From positions 1 through 64,000 of the forward strand of contig JBJMQS010000035.1 of the NCBI GenBank assembly GCA_045802605.1: a DNA stretch of 64,000 nucleotides, read 5' to 3'. The translations under genes and the position numbers were made by a program. A model generated the notes under the pieces. It saw only the letters and a program-made list of their open reading frames with translations. It did not search any database and was not told the origin of the DNA. The stretch comes from JBJMQS01 sp045802605. Lineage in GTDB: Bacteria; Planctomycetota; Planctomycetia; Gemmatales; Gemmataceae. Positions 7,078-14,966 of the stretch are shown here, piece after piece. Position 1 is the stretch's first letter. Each line of letters opens with the position of its first letter.

Positions 7078-8202
7078 CTTGTCAAACCTTCCAACACGGA
7101 ACATGCCGACTGGATAGGCCGTCTCGCTTTTGGTCACCAAGTCGGCCAGGATCTCTCCCACCACCGGGGCGAATTTGAATCCGTGGCCCGAGAAGCCGCC
7201 GGCGATCGCCACCTGCGGGTACTCGGGGTGCCGGTCGATGATGAAGTGGCGATCCGGCGTCAGCGTATAGAGGCAGACGCTCGCTGAAGTACGCGGCCCG
7301 GTCACGTCCGGTAAATGCTCGCTCAAGAATCGGCGAATCGGTTTTTCATCCTCCGGCGTGACGTCGTAGCGGGCCTCTTTTACGCACGGGAGTTCCGGCG
7401 CTCCATAGTGCTGGGCGATCTTCATGCCGCGCGGATCGAGCATCGGCACGCCGTAGAAGTGACCTTCCGGCACCTCGGCCATGAAAATTGGGAACCGATC
7501 GCGGCGAAAAGCCTCGGCGTTCGCTGGCCGGAACCACTGCGGCACTTGCCGCATGATCGTCAGTGGCAATTCAAGTCCGTCGAGCGTTTTCTTGGTCCAC
7601 GCCCCGGCCGCGATCACGAGCCGGGCCGCGGAGACAGTTTCCCACGCGGTCCGCACTGCCACGGTGTCGCCGACGACTTTCCATTCCAGCACTTGCTCGG
7701 CGAAGCGCAACTCAGCTCGGTGTGCGAGCGCATCGTCTTGCAGTGCTCGCACACAATCATCCACATAAAGAAAGCCAGCTTCGGACTCGATCGCGCCGAC
7801 GTAGTCATCGCCGAAGCGGAATTGCGGAAATCGATTTCGTAATGTCGCCGGGTCGAGCGGCGCGAGGTTGAGCCCATGCAGAGTGGCGGCAGTTTGCACT
7901 CCTTGGATGAGGGCGCCCGACGGTTGACCAATGGTGAGGCACTCGCAAGCAGTGACCAGATGCTGGCCCGTGCGCTGCTCGAGGTCGTACCAACCACTGA
8001 ACGCAGCCCGGCACAGCGGCACATAGTCCGCGGCTTCGTAGTATGCAGTGCGAATGATGCGGGTGTGGCCCTGCGAACTGCCCAGCGCGTGCCCACGCTG
8101 GTAGCGATCGAAGGCCAGCACGCGCAGGCCACGCCGAGCGAGCACGGCGGTCGCGGCCGCGCCCATACCGCCGAGGCCAAGGACGATTGCGTCGTAAGTC
8201 AT
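7069..8202 (-). CDS. solA: Monomeric sarcosine oxidase / N-methyltryptophan oxidase family flavoenzyme
   Basis: This 377-residue enzyme belongs to the MSOX/MTOX family, FAD enzymes that oxidatively demethylate N-methyl amino acids and release hydrogen peroxide. The dinucleotide motif GLGGMG is at residues 9-14. SSQGHTRIIR, which shapes the flavin site, follows at 42-51. C310 in SVCLYTLTPDRHFIID aligns with the cysteine that binds FAD covalently. GGFSGHGFKFAPVVGE near the C-terminus is characteristic. The natural substrate cannot be told from sequence. It is the last gene of a six-gene operon, and its ATG overlaps the upstream gene's TGA by 4 bp. Confidence 0.92.
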   Translation of the reverse strand: MTYDAIVLGLGGMGAAATAVLARRGLRVLAFDRYQRGHALGSSQGHTRIIRTAYYEAADYVPLCRAAFSGWYDLEQRTGQHLVTACECLTIGQPSGALIQGVQTAATLHGLNLAPLDPATLRNRFPQFRFGDDYVGAIESEAGFLYVDDCVRALQDDALAHRAELRFAEQVLEWKVVGDTVAVRTAWETVSAARLVIAAGAWTKKTLDGLELPLTIMRQVPQWFRPANAEAFRRDRFPIFMAEVPEGHFYGVPMLDPRGMKIAQHYGAPELPCVKEARYDVTPEDEKPIRRFLSEHLPDVTGPRTSASVCLYTLTPDRHFIIDRHPEYPQVAIAGGFSGHGFKFAPVVGEILADLVTKSETAYPVGMFRVGRFDKKN

Positions 8203-8726
8203 GGTTTTTCCGGCACCGCAACGGACGTATGATCGTGTACGATTCGCCAGTCTTTACCAAATCGGCGCAGGATCAACGTGAACAATCCTTCGGGCGCTTT
8301 GCCATCGGGAAGTTCCACGCGCCAGTGACCGCGGGCCATCGCTACATCGTTGCCGAGCACTTTGATGTCGATGTCGGCAAACGTGAGTCTGCCCATCGAC
8401 TTGCCTTCGCCTTTGTATCGTCGTTGATACCGGTCGTGCGTCGGTTGCCAGCCTTTGGTCACGTCGCCACCGGAGTAAAACGATAACTCCGGGCTGTTCC
8501 AATACCCGGCCATGTAGCCTTCGAGATCGCCGCGATTCCAGGCCGCGTTTTGTTCATTCAGCACGCGACGAATGTCATCCGTTCCGTCAGTCGAGGCATA
8601 AAGTGGTTGCTTGACCAGCCACACACAAACCACGACGATGCCAATTGCCGCCGCTTCGGCAAACATGAGGCTGAACAAAACACCCCATGACAATCTCAAG
8701 ATTTGCGGTTTGTCATCGGTATTCAT
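8199..8726 (-). CDS. NTF2-like (SnoaL/DUF4440) protein with N-terminal membrane helix
   Basis: This 175-residue protein has one hydrophobic helix at about residues 14-38, followed by an NTF2-like domain. The segment VLNEQNAAWNRGDLEGYMAGYW is a good match for the DUF4440/SnoaL opening helix. The ending FTLILRRFGKDWRIVHDHTS matches the family's last strands. Such domains bind small ligands or act as enzymes, but the role here is unknown. It lies 16 bp downstream of the GNAT gene and overlaps the SolA-like gene by 4 bp. Confidence 0.87.
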   Translation of the reverse strand: MNTDDKPQILRLSWGVLFSLMFAEAAAIGIVVVCVWLVKQPLYASTDGTDDIRRVLNEQNAAWNRGDLEGYMAGYWNSPELSFYSGGDVTKGWQPTHDRYQRRYKGEGKSMGRLTFADIDIKVLGNDVAMARGHWRVELPDGKAPEGLFTLILRRFGKDWRIVHDHTSVAVPEKP

Positions 8727-8742
8727 CTGTGTTTCTCTTGGC

Positions 8743-9306
8743 CTAGCGCCGCCATTCTTTGCGCAAGATCGCGTACCGCTTTACATCATAAAAGGTCCCG
8801 CGCAGACAAACGGCCGAGCGGGCGACACCCTCGAATTGGAAACCGAGCTTCTCGATCACGCGCGAACTAGCGTCGTTCGCAACGACGCAGTGCGCTTGCA
8901 TCCGCTCGACCACATAATCCTCGAACACGTGAGTCACGAGCGCTCGCGCCGCCTCGGTGGCCAAGCCTTGGCCCCACCAGGGCTCGCCAATCCAGTAACC
9001 CAACTCCATCGACTGATGCTCGCGCGCCACCCAGAAGCAGCCGACGGAGCCCATGATCTGCGTGATGTCGCCGAGCGGGCAGATCGCCAGCGGCTCGGGC
9101 ACTTGCTGCATGTATTGGCTGCGGGCGTAGGAGCTGATGTAGTTGTGCGAGTCATCGATGTTGCGATGGGCGTTCCAGAGCGTGTAGCGCGTCACGTTGG
9201 GATTCGAAGCAACGCGAAATAACGCGCTGGCATCGCTGCCGTGGAAGCCACGCAGCACCAGCCGCGAGGTCGTCAGCGTCGGCGGCTGCCAGTCGAAGCC
9301 GGTCAC
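8743..9306 (-). CDS. GNAT family N-acetyltransferase, RimJ/RimL-like
   Basis: The protein is similar to ribosomal-protein-alanine acetyltransferases and other GNAT3-type enzymes. LTTSRLVLRGF is the typical N-terminus, GYWIGEPWWGQGLATEA contains the acetyl-CoA-binding loop, and VVANDASSRVIEKLGFQFEG is the conserved C-terminal block. The longest frame begins at 9366, inside the preceding gene. A GTG at 9306 is preferred because it overlaps the upstream TGA by 4 bp, as the neighbouring gene junctions do, giving 187 residues. The substrate is unknown. Confidence 0.87.
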   Translation of the reverse strand: MTGFDWQPPTLTTSRLVLRGFHGSDASALFRVASNPNVTRYTLWNAHRNIDDSHNYISSYARSQYMQQVPEPLAICPLGDITQIMGSVGCFWVAREHQSMELGYWIGEPWWGQGLATEAARALVTHVFEDYVVERMQAHCVVANDASSRVIEKLGFQFEGVARSAVCLRGTFYDVKRYAILRKEWRR

Positions 9307-10082
9307 GGCTGGTTCTTCCAGGGCACGGGTTGCTTGGCGAAGAACGCCGCCAAGCCATGTTTGCATTCGTCGGTGAGCCGCGGAGCCGCACTGGCCCGGG
9401 CCGCTTCCTCAACTGACATCGCCTGCTTGGAGAATTGCCGCAACAACTCTTTGGTTTGCGCGATCGCGTGTGGCCCACCTTCGGCAATGGCATTGACTAC
9501 CTGTTCGGCCCGGGTCCAAAGCTCATCGTTGGGCACCACGTCGTTGACCAATCCCGAGACTTGAGCCTCGTGGGCGTCGATCATTTCGCCGGTGATCAAG
9601 AGATAGCGGGCCATGCGTTCGCCGACGTGCCGCAAAAGATGCGGCATGACGATGGCCGCGACGAGGCCGCGCCGCACTTCCGGGTAACCGAACTTGGCGG
9701 CCCCGGACGCGATGGCCAGGTCGCAGACGCTGACAAGCCCTGCGCCGCCAGCCACGGCCGGACCATGGACCAATGCGATGGTCGGTTTGGGAAGGTTGTA
9801 GATTCGATCGAAGAGCTTCGCCAATGTCAGGGCATCATTCCAGATTTCATCTTGGGCCGCATTGAGCGTGCCCTGCAACTCCGTGAGATCCATGCCGGCG
9901 CAGAACGTCGGCCCCGCTCCGGCAAGAATCACGCACCGAGCTTGTTTGTCATCCGCAGCGCGGTCGAATGCCTCCGCCAAGCCGGCAATCAAGGCGCGCG
10001 ACAGTGCGTTGCGTTTATCCGCGCGGTTCAGTGTGATCACCGCGGCGGGGCCTCGGTGGGTGTAAGTCACAAGTTCAGTCAC
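9303..10082 (-). CDS. Enoyl-CoA hydratase/isomerase family protein
   Basis: This 259-residue crotonase-fold protein shows ITLNRADKRNALS at the N-terminus. Its oxyanion-hole segments are GAGPTFCAGMDL (about 55-66) and GPAVAGGAGLVSVCDLAIA (about 107-125). FGYPEVRRGLVAA carries the residue region used as catalytic base in many family members. The resemblance is nearest to the methylglutaconyl-CoA hydratase-type group, but this cannot be settled by eye. It sits directly after the two AtuA-related genes with 4-bp overlaps on both sides. That fits a pathway acting on a CoA-linked branched or terpenoid acid. Confidence 0.9.
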   Translation of the reverse strand: MTELVTYTHRGPAAVITLNRADKRNALSRALIAGLAEAFDRAADDKQARCVILAGAGPTFCAGMDLTELQGTLNAAQDEIWNDALTLAKLFDRIYNLPKPTIALVHGPAVAGGAGLVSVCDLAIASGAAKFGYPEVRRGLVAAIVMPHLLRHVGERMARYLLITGEMIDAHEAQVSGLVNDVVPNDELWTRAEQVVNAIAEGGPHAIAQTKELLRQFSKQAMSVEEAARASAAPRLTDECKHGLAAFFAKQPVPWKNQP

Positions 10083-10432
10083 GATCGGCTCCGTAACATT
10101 TCCGACAAATTCGCCGGCTCCTCAATTGGCATCTGCAAGAGCGCCAGCGCCAGCGTTTTGCCTTGGGTATCGCTCCGCAGGCTGCGGCTCGCGCCGCCGG
10201 CGAGCACGTCGTACAACATGAAGTTCAAAGCCAGCAAATTCGCTGCCTCAAATCGCTCAACTCGCGTCACGCCGAGTGATTGGAAATACTCGGCAATGCG
10301 CGGGCTCTTCAGGTTCTCGCGCAGCCAAGCGAAGCCAGCCGGCGTGTAAGCGATCACGGCGATGTTGGCGTGGTTGCCTTTGTCGCCCGACCGGCCATGT
10401 GCAATTGTCGAGAGCGGAATCATGGTCTTCAT
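10079..10432 (-). CDS. AtuA-like ferredoxin-fold small subunit
   Basis: This 117-residue protein matches the C-terminal domain of longer AtuA-type proteins, here encoded by its own gene. IAHGRSGDKGNHANIAVIA near the N-terminus is the recognisable signature, followed by NLLALNFMLYDVLAGG. It probably forms a complex with the DUF1446 protein encoded just upstream. The ATG lies 82 bp past the stop of that gene, with a palindrome between, and its own stop overlaps the hydratase start by 4 bp. Confidence 0.86.
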   Translation of the reverse strand: MKTMIPLSTIAHGRSGDKGNHANIAVIAYTPAGFAWLRENLKSPRIAEYFQSLGVTRVERFEAANLLALNFMLYDVLAGGASRSLRSDTQGKTLALALLQMPIEEPANLSEMLRSRS

Positions 10433-10438
10433 GTCTTC

Positions 10439-10513
10439 AAGAGCGTCGACCCGTCAGGCCGACGTGTTTTTGCTTGCCGGTTTTCCACGTCGGGCTGCCG
10501 CCTCGACGCTCTT
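10439..10513. repeat. Intergenic palindrome inside the AtuA operon
   Basis: AAGAGCGTCGACCCGTCAGG begins the left arm, and CCTCGACGCTCTT ends the right arm (10501-10513). The 28-bp arms pair with a few mismatches around a 19-nt loop. It starts 1 base beyond the AtuA stop codon, so it could attenuate transcription between the two AtuA genes or stabilise the upstream message end. Confidence 0.75.
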
Positions 10514-11842
10514 TCAATCCAGTACTTTCCACTCGGGTGTTACCGCTTCCTTGGCGAGCAGAGTCGGCCAGTAGGCAAACACTTCGCGGACCTGGGGCCG
10601 GCCCGTTGTGTAGCCGGTGACACCGGGTGGGCCGGACGTCACCAGCGGGGCGAACTCCTTGGCGAAGCGGTCCAGTTTCGCTTTGTCCGGGTCGCGGGCA
10701 CTGACGCGTAGCACAACTTCCGGCGCATCGACTTTCGGCAGCACGCCGTGCAAGCTGTCGCCGGCGCCGAGGCACTCGATCAACGAATGCTGCGGCTTCG
10801 CGCCGACGCGCTCCAAGCGCGAGAGAATCATCTCGCCAGCATTGCGGGCCTTCTCTGCTGCGCCGGGCCCCGCGATCACGAGCATGCCCGAGACCGCGAA
10901 GCCATCGCGATATGCGATCGACACCTTGTACGAATCGGTGGCCGGCTTGCCCTTGCAGTTGCGCAACAGCACCGCGTCTTTGCCGGCCTGTGTCAGCGAC
11001 AGCGTCGTGAAGTCGGCCACCACGTCGGGCGTGAGGTAGCGCGCGGGGTCGCCAACTTCGTAAAGCAATTGCTCGCCAACTGTCTCGATGTTTACCGCGC
11101 CGCCGGTGTTCGCAGGCTTGGTCATGGTGAACGAGCCGTCGGCGTTCATATCGGCAATAGGGTAACCGACGTTGGCGAGATCCGTCTCTTGCCAGTTTAT
11201 CCACAGGCCGCCGGTCGCTTGTGCGCCGCATTCGAGCAAATGCCCGGCTACAATCCCGGCACAAAGGCGATCCCAGTCCTCCCACTTCCAACCAAATTCT
11301 TTGACGCACGGACCCAGCGTCAGGGCCGCATCCGCGACTCGGCCTGTGATGACGATGTCCGCGCCGGCCACGAGGGCATCCGCGATCGGCTTTGCGCCGA
11401 GATACGCATTCGCGCTGACGACCTTGGAACGAATGTCGGAGAAGGGCGCTTTGGTATCGAGATTGATGAGCGGATGACCGCTCTTGATGAGATCATCCAG
11501 CTTTGGCAGCAAGTCATCGCCGGTGACGACGGCGAGTTTGCGCTTGGCGCCGAGCATCGCGCGAGCCTTCGCCGCGCAAGCGGCCGGGTTCATGCCGCCG
11601 GCGTTGGTGACAATCTTGAGCTGTGGCTGTTTCTCCAGATCCGGAGCGATTTGGTTCAGCACGCTAATAAAGTCGGATGCAAACCCGGCGCTCGGATCCT
11701 TGGCCTTTTGCAGGGCGAGGATCGACATGGTCAATTCGGCGAGATATTCGAGCGTGAGATAATCGAGTCGCTCGGCCCGGATCAGTGCCGCCGGCGCATC
11801 GACGCTATCGCCCCAGAAACCTGCCGCGTTGCCGATTCGCAT
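10514..11842 (-). CDS. AtuA/DUF1446 family protein
   Basis: This 442-residue protein is a DUF1446 member. The family is named for AtuA of the acyclic terpene utilisation cluster of Pseudomonas, but its reaction is not established. Visible family segments are RIGNAAGFWGDSVDAP at the N-terminus, DYLTLEYLAELTM, NAGGMNPAACA, ITGRVADAALTLGP and ECGAQATGGL. In many organisms the family is fused to the small ferredoxin-fold domain; here that domain is a separate gene downstream. It is the first gene of the operon running to the SolA-like oxidase at 7069. Confidence 0.93.
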   Translation of the reverse strand: MRIGNAAGFWGDSVDAPAALIRAERLDYLTLEYLAELTMSILALQKAKDPSAGFASDFISVLNQIAPDLEKQPQLKIVTNAGGMNPAACAAKARAMLGAKRKLAVVTGDDLLPKLDDLIKSGHPLINLDTKAPFSDIRSKVVSANAYLGAKPIADALVAGADIVITGRVADAALTLGPCVKEFGWKWEDWDRLCAGIVAGHLLECGAQATGGLWINWQETDLANVGYPIADMNADGSFTMTKPANTGGAVNIETVGEQLLYEVGDPARYLTPDVVADFTTLSLTQAGKDAVLLRNCKGKPATDSYKVSIAYRDGFAVSGMLVIAGPGAAEKARNAGEMILSRLERVGAKPQHSLIECLGAGDSLHGVLPKVDAPEVVLRVSARDPDKAKLDRFAKEFAPLVTSGPPGVTGYTTGRPQVREVFAYWPTLLAKEAVTPEWKVLD

Positions 11843-11868
11843 GAGATCAGATTACGAATATTTGAATT

Positions 11869-11928
11869 TACTAGCCTGACGCGCTAGCGAAGAAAAAGAG
11901 AAACCTTCGCTTGCGCGTCAGGCTAGTA
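11869..11928. repeat. Dispersed inverted repeat family 3, copy a
   Basis: TACTAGCCTGACGCGCTAGC pairs with the right arm ending GCGTCAGGCTAGTA. One further copy with the same ends is at 34281. It lies upstream of AtuA and downstream of the M20 peptidase gene, both on the minus strand. Confidence 0.88.
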
Positions 11929-11995
11929 CGAAGGCCGCGGGAGCACCGGAAAAACGATAGTCCTTCACCTGCGCTTTCGCCTAGTCAGTACAGGA

Positions 11996-13198
11996 TTACG
12001 CCGCGTCTTCCGCCATCGCTAGGGCGACGGCGAGCCGGCAGCCGCGGACGAACTCGGGGATGTCCACGTACTCGTCCACGGTGTGGATCGCGTTTTGGCC
12101 CGCGCCGAGCGTGACCACGGGCACGCCGTGCTTGATGAACCAATTCGCATCGAGGCCGCCGTCAGCGACTTTCAGCTTCGGCTCCAGGCCGATTGCTTTC
12201 ACCGCGGCCTCAGCCACCTTCACCACCGGCGCGGTTTCCTTGATGTGGAACGCGGTGTAGTCCACCCGGCTATTGAATTTCACCTTGGCGGTCTTGCCGG
12301 CTGCATCGGTGACCAACCGGCCCGCATTGACGAAGGCCGTCTTGTAAGCGGTGGTGATTGCCTTGGCGAACTTCGCATCGTGGCTGCGCGATTCACCCTT
12401 CACCATGAGGTAATCGGTAACGACATTAGTTGCATCGCCGGCCGATCCGCCGGTGGGGCCAGCGAGGCTGCCGACGTTGCTGGTGCCGCGCTGCTCGCCT
12501 TTGACCACTTTGCCGAACCACCCGCCTTTGTAAACCTCGGCGATGGCGAGCGACGCGATCGCGGTGGCGGAGATGCCGGTTTCCGGCGCGACGCCGGCGT
12601 GGGCAGCTTTGCCTTGAATCTCAACATCCCAGCGCTCCGCTCCAATCGCGCCGATAGTCACATCGGCCGCTGAACGCCCATCGAAGTTGAAGCCCATCGT
12701 GATGCCGTCGAGATCATCCGGATGCACATGGCGTGCGCCGTACAGGCCGCTCTCTTCACGCACCGTAAACAACAATGTCAGCGGCGGGTGTGGCAAGTCG
12801 TGTTTCAACAGTGTCTGAATCATCGTCACCAGCACGGCAACACCGGTGCGGTCATCGCCGCCCAGCGCGGTGTTGCCCGATGAGACGATCTTGTTGCCGT
12901 GCTTTTCGGGTTTGACACCGGCACACAACGGCACTGTGTCCATGTGGGCGGAGAAAAGCCGGCGTTTGCCGGGCCGAGTGCCGGGCAGCTCGACCCAGAG
13001 GTTGCCGCACGGCGTGGGCACGGGGATGCGCGAATGGGCGTCGTCCGAGCGGATCGATTTCGGCGGCACACCGAAATCGCGCAGCATGGTGTTCAGTTCG
13101 CGCGACACACCATCCTCGTGCCCGGTCGTGCCCTCGATGGCCAACAGGCGCATCAAAGTGGCAACGGCGGCATCGGTATCAACGAGAGCGTGGGACAT
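11996..13198 (-). CDS. M20 family zinc peptidase, tripeptidase T-like
   Basis: This 400-residue peptidase shows the M20 zinc-site blocks in order: FSAHMDTVPLC (first His and catalytic Asp, about residue 82-92), ALGGDDRTGVAVL (bridging Asp, about 111-123), FTVREESGLYGA (catalytic Glu and zinc Glu, about 144-155) and FNFDGRSAAD. The C-terminal zinc His is expected in GAGQNAIHTVDEYVD. The dimerisation domain lies between. It probably acts as a cytoplasmic di/tripeptidase. It is divergent from the next gene. A GAGG lies almost against the ATG, so the start site is slightly uncertain. Confidence 0.9.
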   Translation of the reverse strand: MSHALVDTDAAVATLMRLLAIEGTTGHEDGVSRELNTMLRDFGVPPKSIRSDDAHSRIPVPTPCGNLWVELPGTRPGKRRLFSAHMDTVPLCAGVKPEKHGNKIVSSGNTALGGDDRTGVAVLVTMIQTLLKHDLPHPPLTLLFTVREESGLYGARHVHPDDLDGITMGFNFDGRSAADVTIGAIGAERWDVEIQGKAAHAGVAPETGISATAIASLAIAEVYKGGWFGKVVKGEQRGTSNVGSLAGPTGGSAGDATNVVTDYLMVKGESRSHDAKFAKAITTAYKTAFVNAGRLVTDAAGKTAKVKFNSRVDYTAFHIKETAPVVKVAEAAVKAIGLEPKLKVADGGLDANWFIKHGVPVVTLGAGQNAIHTVDEYVDIPEFVRGCRLAVALAMAEDAA

Positions 13199-13304
13199 AC
13201 CTCAAATAGTATGGATGCCCGCACGTTTCGCGGAGGGAAGCGGGCTTGACGGAATTTGCGGAACTTGGGATGCCCCGGCAAGTCTTTTCACGGAGGATGC
13301 CCAA

Positions 13305-13886
13305 ATGAACACGCGATGGCTAGCGTTGGCGGTGCTGGGAATGGCGGGAATGGTGCGGGGCGATGAGCCGGCGAAGCCACTGCCATATGTGCGGGGCTGC
13401 GAGTCGGCGAAGGTGAATCCGCCCAAAGAAAATTCAAATGTCGGGTATGAGTTGAAGGTAGGCCTTTATCAAGGAGACCCCTTTGGTGATCCCGAAAATG
13501 GGACACTGAAAATATTGTCGGAACCCACCCTCATGACTCTTGGCGATCAGACCGCGTCTCTAAAGATCGAAGAGCAAGTCACGTTCGAAGGCGGCGCGAT
13601 ATCTAGTGACCGATGTGGTTACACGATCAAATTCACTCCCCAAGCCGCAGATCAAGGAAAGGTGCGCATTGCACTCGACGCAAAGTTGAGTCTTTTCGGT
13701 TCCGGTGCCTATGCAACGACCTATCGTGGGCTCGAAATGACAAAGCTCTGTACGCCGAACAGGTTGTACAAAGTGAAGTTTTCTGACGCCGATGGATTGG
13801 TCACATGGATTGAATTTCAGGTAAAGCCAGTGTCGCTGGTGCAAGAGCGGCCGGGTGCCGGCGGTCTGCCCACCAAAGTTCAATGA
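13305..13886 (+). CDS. Exported protein with secretin-like segment
   Basis: The chosen ATG at 13305 has CGGAGG 8 bases upstream and begins a clear signal peptide (MNTRWLALAVLGMAGMVRG, cleavage near residue 19). The frame is open much further upstream, but that part is antisense to the M20 gene. The 193-residue product contains LKILSEPTLMTLGDQTASL, then GYTIKFTPQAAD and KVRIALDAKLS. The order resembles the core of bacterial secretin domains, in which a protein hides a 'last-strand' threshold. It is much too short to form a secretin ring, so the resemblance may mean only a shared beta-sandwich module. The function is unknown. Confidence 0.72.
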   Translation: MNTRWLALAVLGMAGMVRGDEPAKPLPYVRGCESAKVNPPKENSNVGYELKVGLYQGDPFGDPENGTLKILSEPTLMTLGDQTASLKIEEQVTFEGGAISSDRCGYTIKFTPQAADQGKVRIALDAKLSLFGSGAYATTYRGLEMTKLCTPNRLYKVKFSDADGLVTWIEFQVKPVSLVQERPGAGGLPTKVQ

Positions 13887-13891
13887 GTTTC

Positions 13892-13950
13892 ACGAGCCGG
13901 AAGCGTTAGCGACAATATTCGATACGCCGTCGCTCACGCTTCCGGCTCGT
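13892..13950. repeat. Inverted repeat family 4
   Basis: ACGAGCCGGAAGCGTTAGCG pairs with CGCTCACGCTTCCGGCTCGT across a short loop. It starts 6 bases after the preceding stop codon. The form (gene-end palindrome with an 18-20 bp arm) is like the other families, but only this copy is seen in the window. A terminator role is plausible. Confidence 0.8.
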
Positions 13951-14009
13951 TGAACGATTCTGCTTCGCTAAACTAATCTTACCCGAACTCACACCACCGA
14001 GGCTGCCCC

Positions 14010-14384
14010 ATGATCACCGGCGTGCACACCATGTTTTACACCTCGAAGCCCGATGAGTTGCGAGCGTTTCTGCGCGACAAATTGAAATTTCCATTCACGG
14101 ATGTGGGCCAGGGTTGGCTGATTTTCGACATCGCCGACGCCGAGATGGGCGTGCACCCCGCGGACGAGAAAGGCAAAGAAGGTGCCCCCACCGGTACCCA
14201 CAACATTTCCTTTTACTGCGACAACATCGAAAAAACCGTCGCCGAGCTGAAGGGCCGCGGCGTCGAGTTCATGGGCGACATCCAAGACATGGGCTACGGC
14301 ATTGTCACGCAATTCAAGATGCCGGGCGAGGTCGTGGTGCACCTCTATCAGCCGCGGTACAAGCGGAACGCGGCGAAGGTGTAG
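14010..14384 (+). CDS. VOC family protein
   Basis: This 124-residue protein starts GVHTMFYTSKPDELRAFLRD, a typical VOC opening module with a putative metal-ligand His. HNISFYCDNIEKTVAELKGRGVEF forms the second module. The ending IVTQFKMPGEVVVHLYQPRY has the usual last strand, where a glutamate often acts as the metal ligand. It resembles glyoxalase/dioxygenase-like proteins of unknown substrate. The gene downstream begins 13 bp after its stop codon and may be cotranscribed. Confidence 0.88.
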   Translation: MITGVHTMFYTSKPDELRAFLRDKLKFPFTDVGQGWLIFDIADAEMGVHPADEKGKEGAPTGTHNISFYCDNIEKTVAELKGRGVEFMGDIQDMGYGIVTQFKMPGEVVVHLYQPRYKRNAAKV

Positions 14385-14397
14385 CGGGAGAACTGCC

Positions 14398-14886
14398 ATG
14401 GAATCCGAACGGCCGCGTCGAAAGCGCCGACAGCCCACTGGTCGCCCCGCATGGATTCCCATTGTTTGGGCCAGCGCGGCACTCTGCGTCTTGGTCGGCA
14501 TTGGCTTGGCGACTCTTTATGTCATCAAATCGCGAGCGGCCGATTCCCGTTTGATCGGCACGTGGAAATCGGATGCCGACGCTACCATCGCCGATATTCG
14601 AACCAGACGACCTGTTACCGAACAACAAGAGTTGGCTCTGCGAAAGCTCTTCGGCAAAATGACTATCACTTACGACAAGAAGACGTATACGAGTAATCTC
14701 GAGGGAACTGTTGACACGGAACCCATCACGATCGTCAGCAAGGACTCAGATTCAGTTTCGATCAAGGTGAAGTGGGCACTGGATAATTCGGAAAAAGTGA
14801 TTCGAATCCAGTTCGTTGGATCTGATATCTATTGGGTGGAAATTCCGGGGTTCGATATGAGAGAGTGTTTTCGCCGAGTCAGTTAA
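14398..14886 (+). CDS. Single-pass membrane protein of unknown function
   Basis: The 162-residue product starts at ATG 14398, with GCGGGAG about 7 bases upstream. It has a very basic N-terminus (about residues 4-18), one membrane helix at about residues 20-43 (IPIVWASAALCVLVGIGLAT) and an exported domain. That domain contains LIGTWKSDADATI and MTITYDKKTYTSN, a pattern common in small lipocalin-like or META-like planctomycete proteins that begin with GTW. It follows the VOC gene by 13 bp. No specific function can be given. Confidence 0.75.
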   Translation: MESERPRRKRRQPTGRPAWIPIVWASAALCVLVGIGLATLYVIKSRAADSRLIGTWKSDADATIADIRTRRPVTEQQELALRKLFGKMTITYDKKTYTSNLEGTVDTEPITIVSKDSDSVSIKVKWALDNSEKVIRIQFVGSDIYWVEIPGFDMRECFRRVS

Positions 14887-14966
14887 GAACTGTCACCAGC
14901 CCGCAACGCACGCAAGAGTTCTCGCATAAAATCCCTGCTTGCTCTGTGGGCTGGTAATATGTTCGC

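Noticed and set aside
7057..7287. Plus-strand ORF starting MSLWLVL at 7057
   Set aside because: It is a repeat-derived start running antisense to the SolA-like oxidase; no domain is seen. It shows that repeat family 2 often gives hydrophobic reading by chance, which tempers the signal-peptide claim at 4323.
10748..11887. Open frame of 379 codons on the plus strand
   Set aside because: It is antisense to the AtuA gene, which has clear family motifs. The frame shows no motif of its own.
12846..13304. Plus-strand extension of the secretin-like protein to 12846
   Set aside because: It overlaps the M20 peptidase on the opposite strand. The ATG at 13305 has a good ribosome-binding site and a signal peptide.
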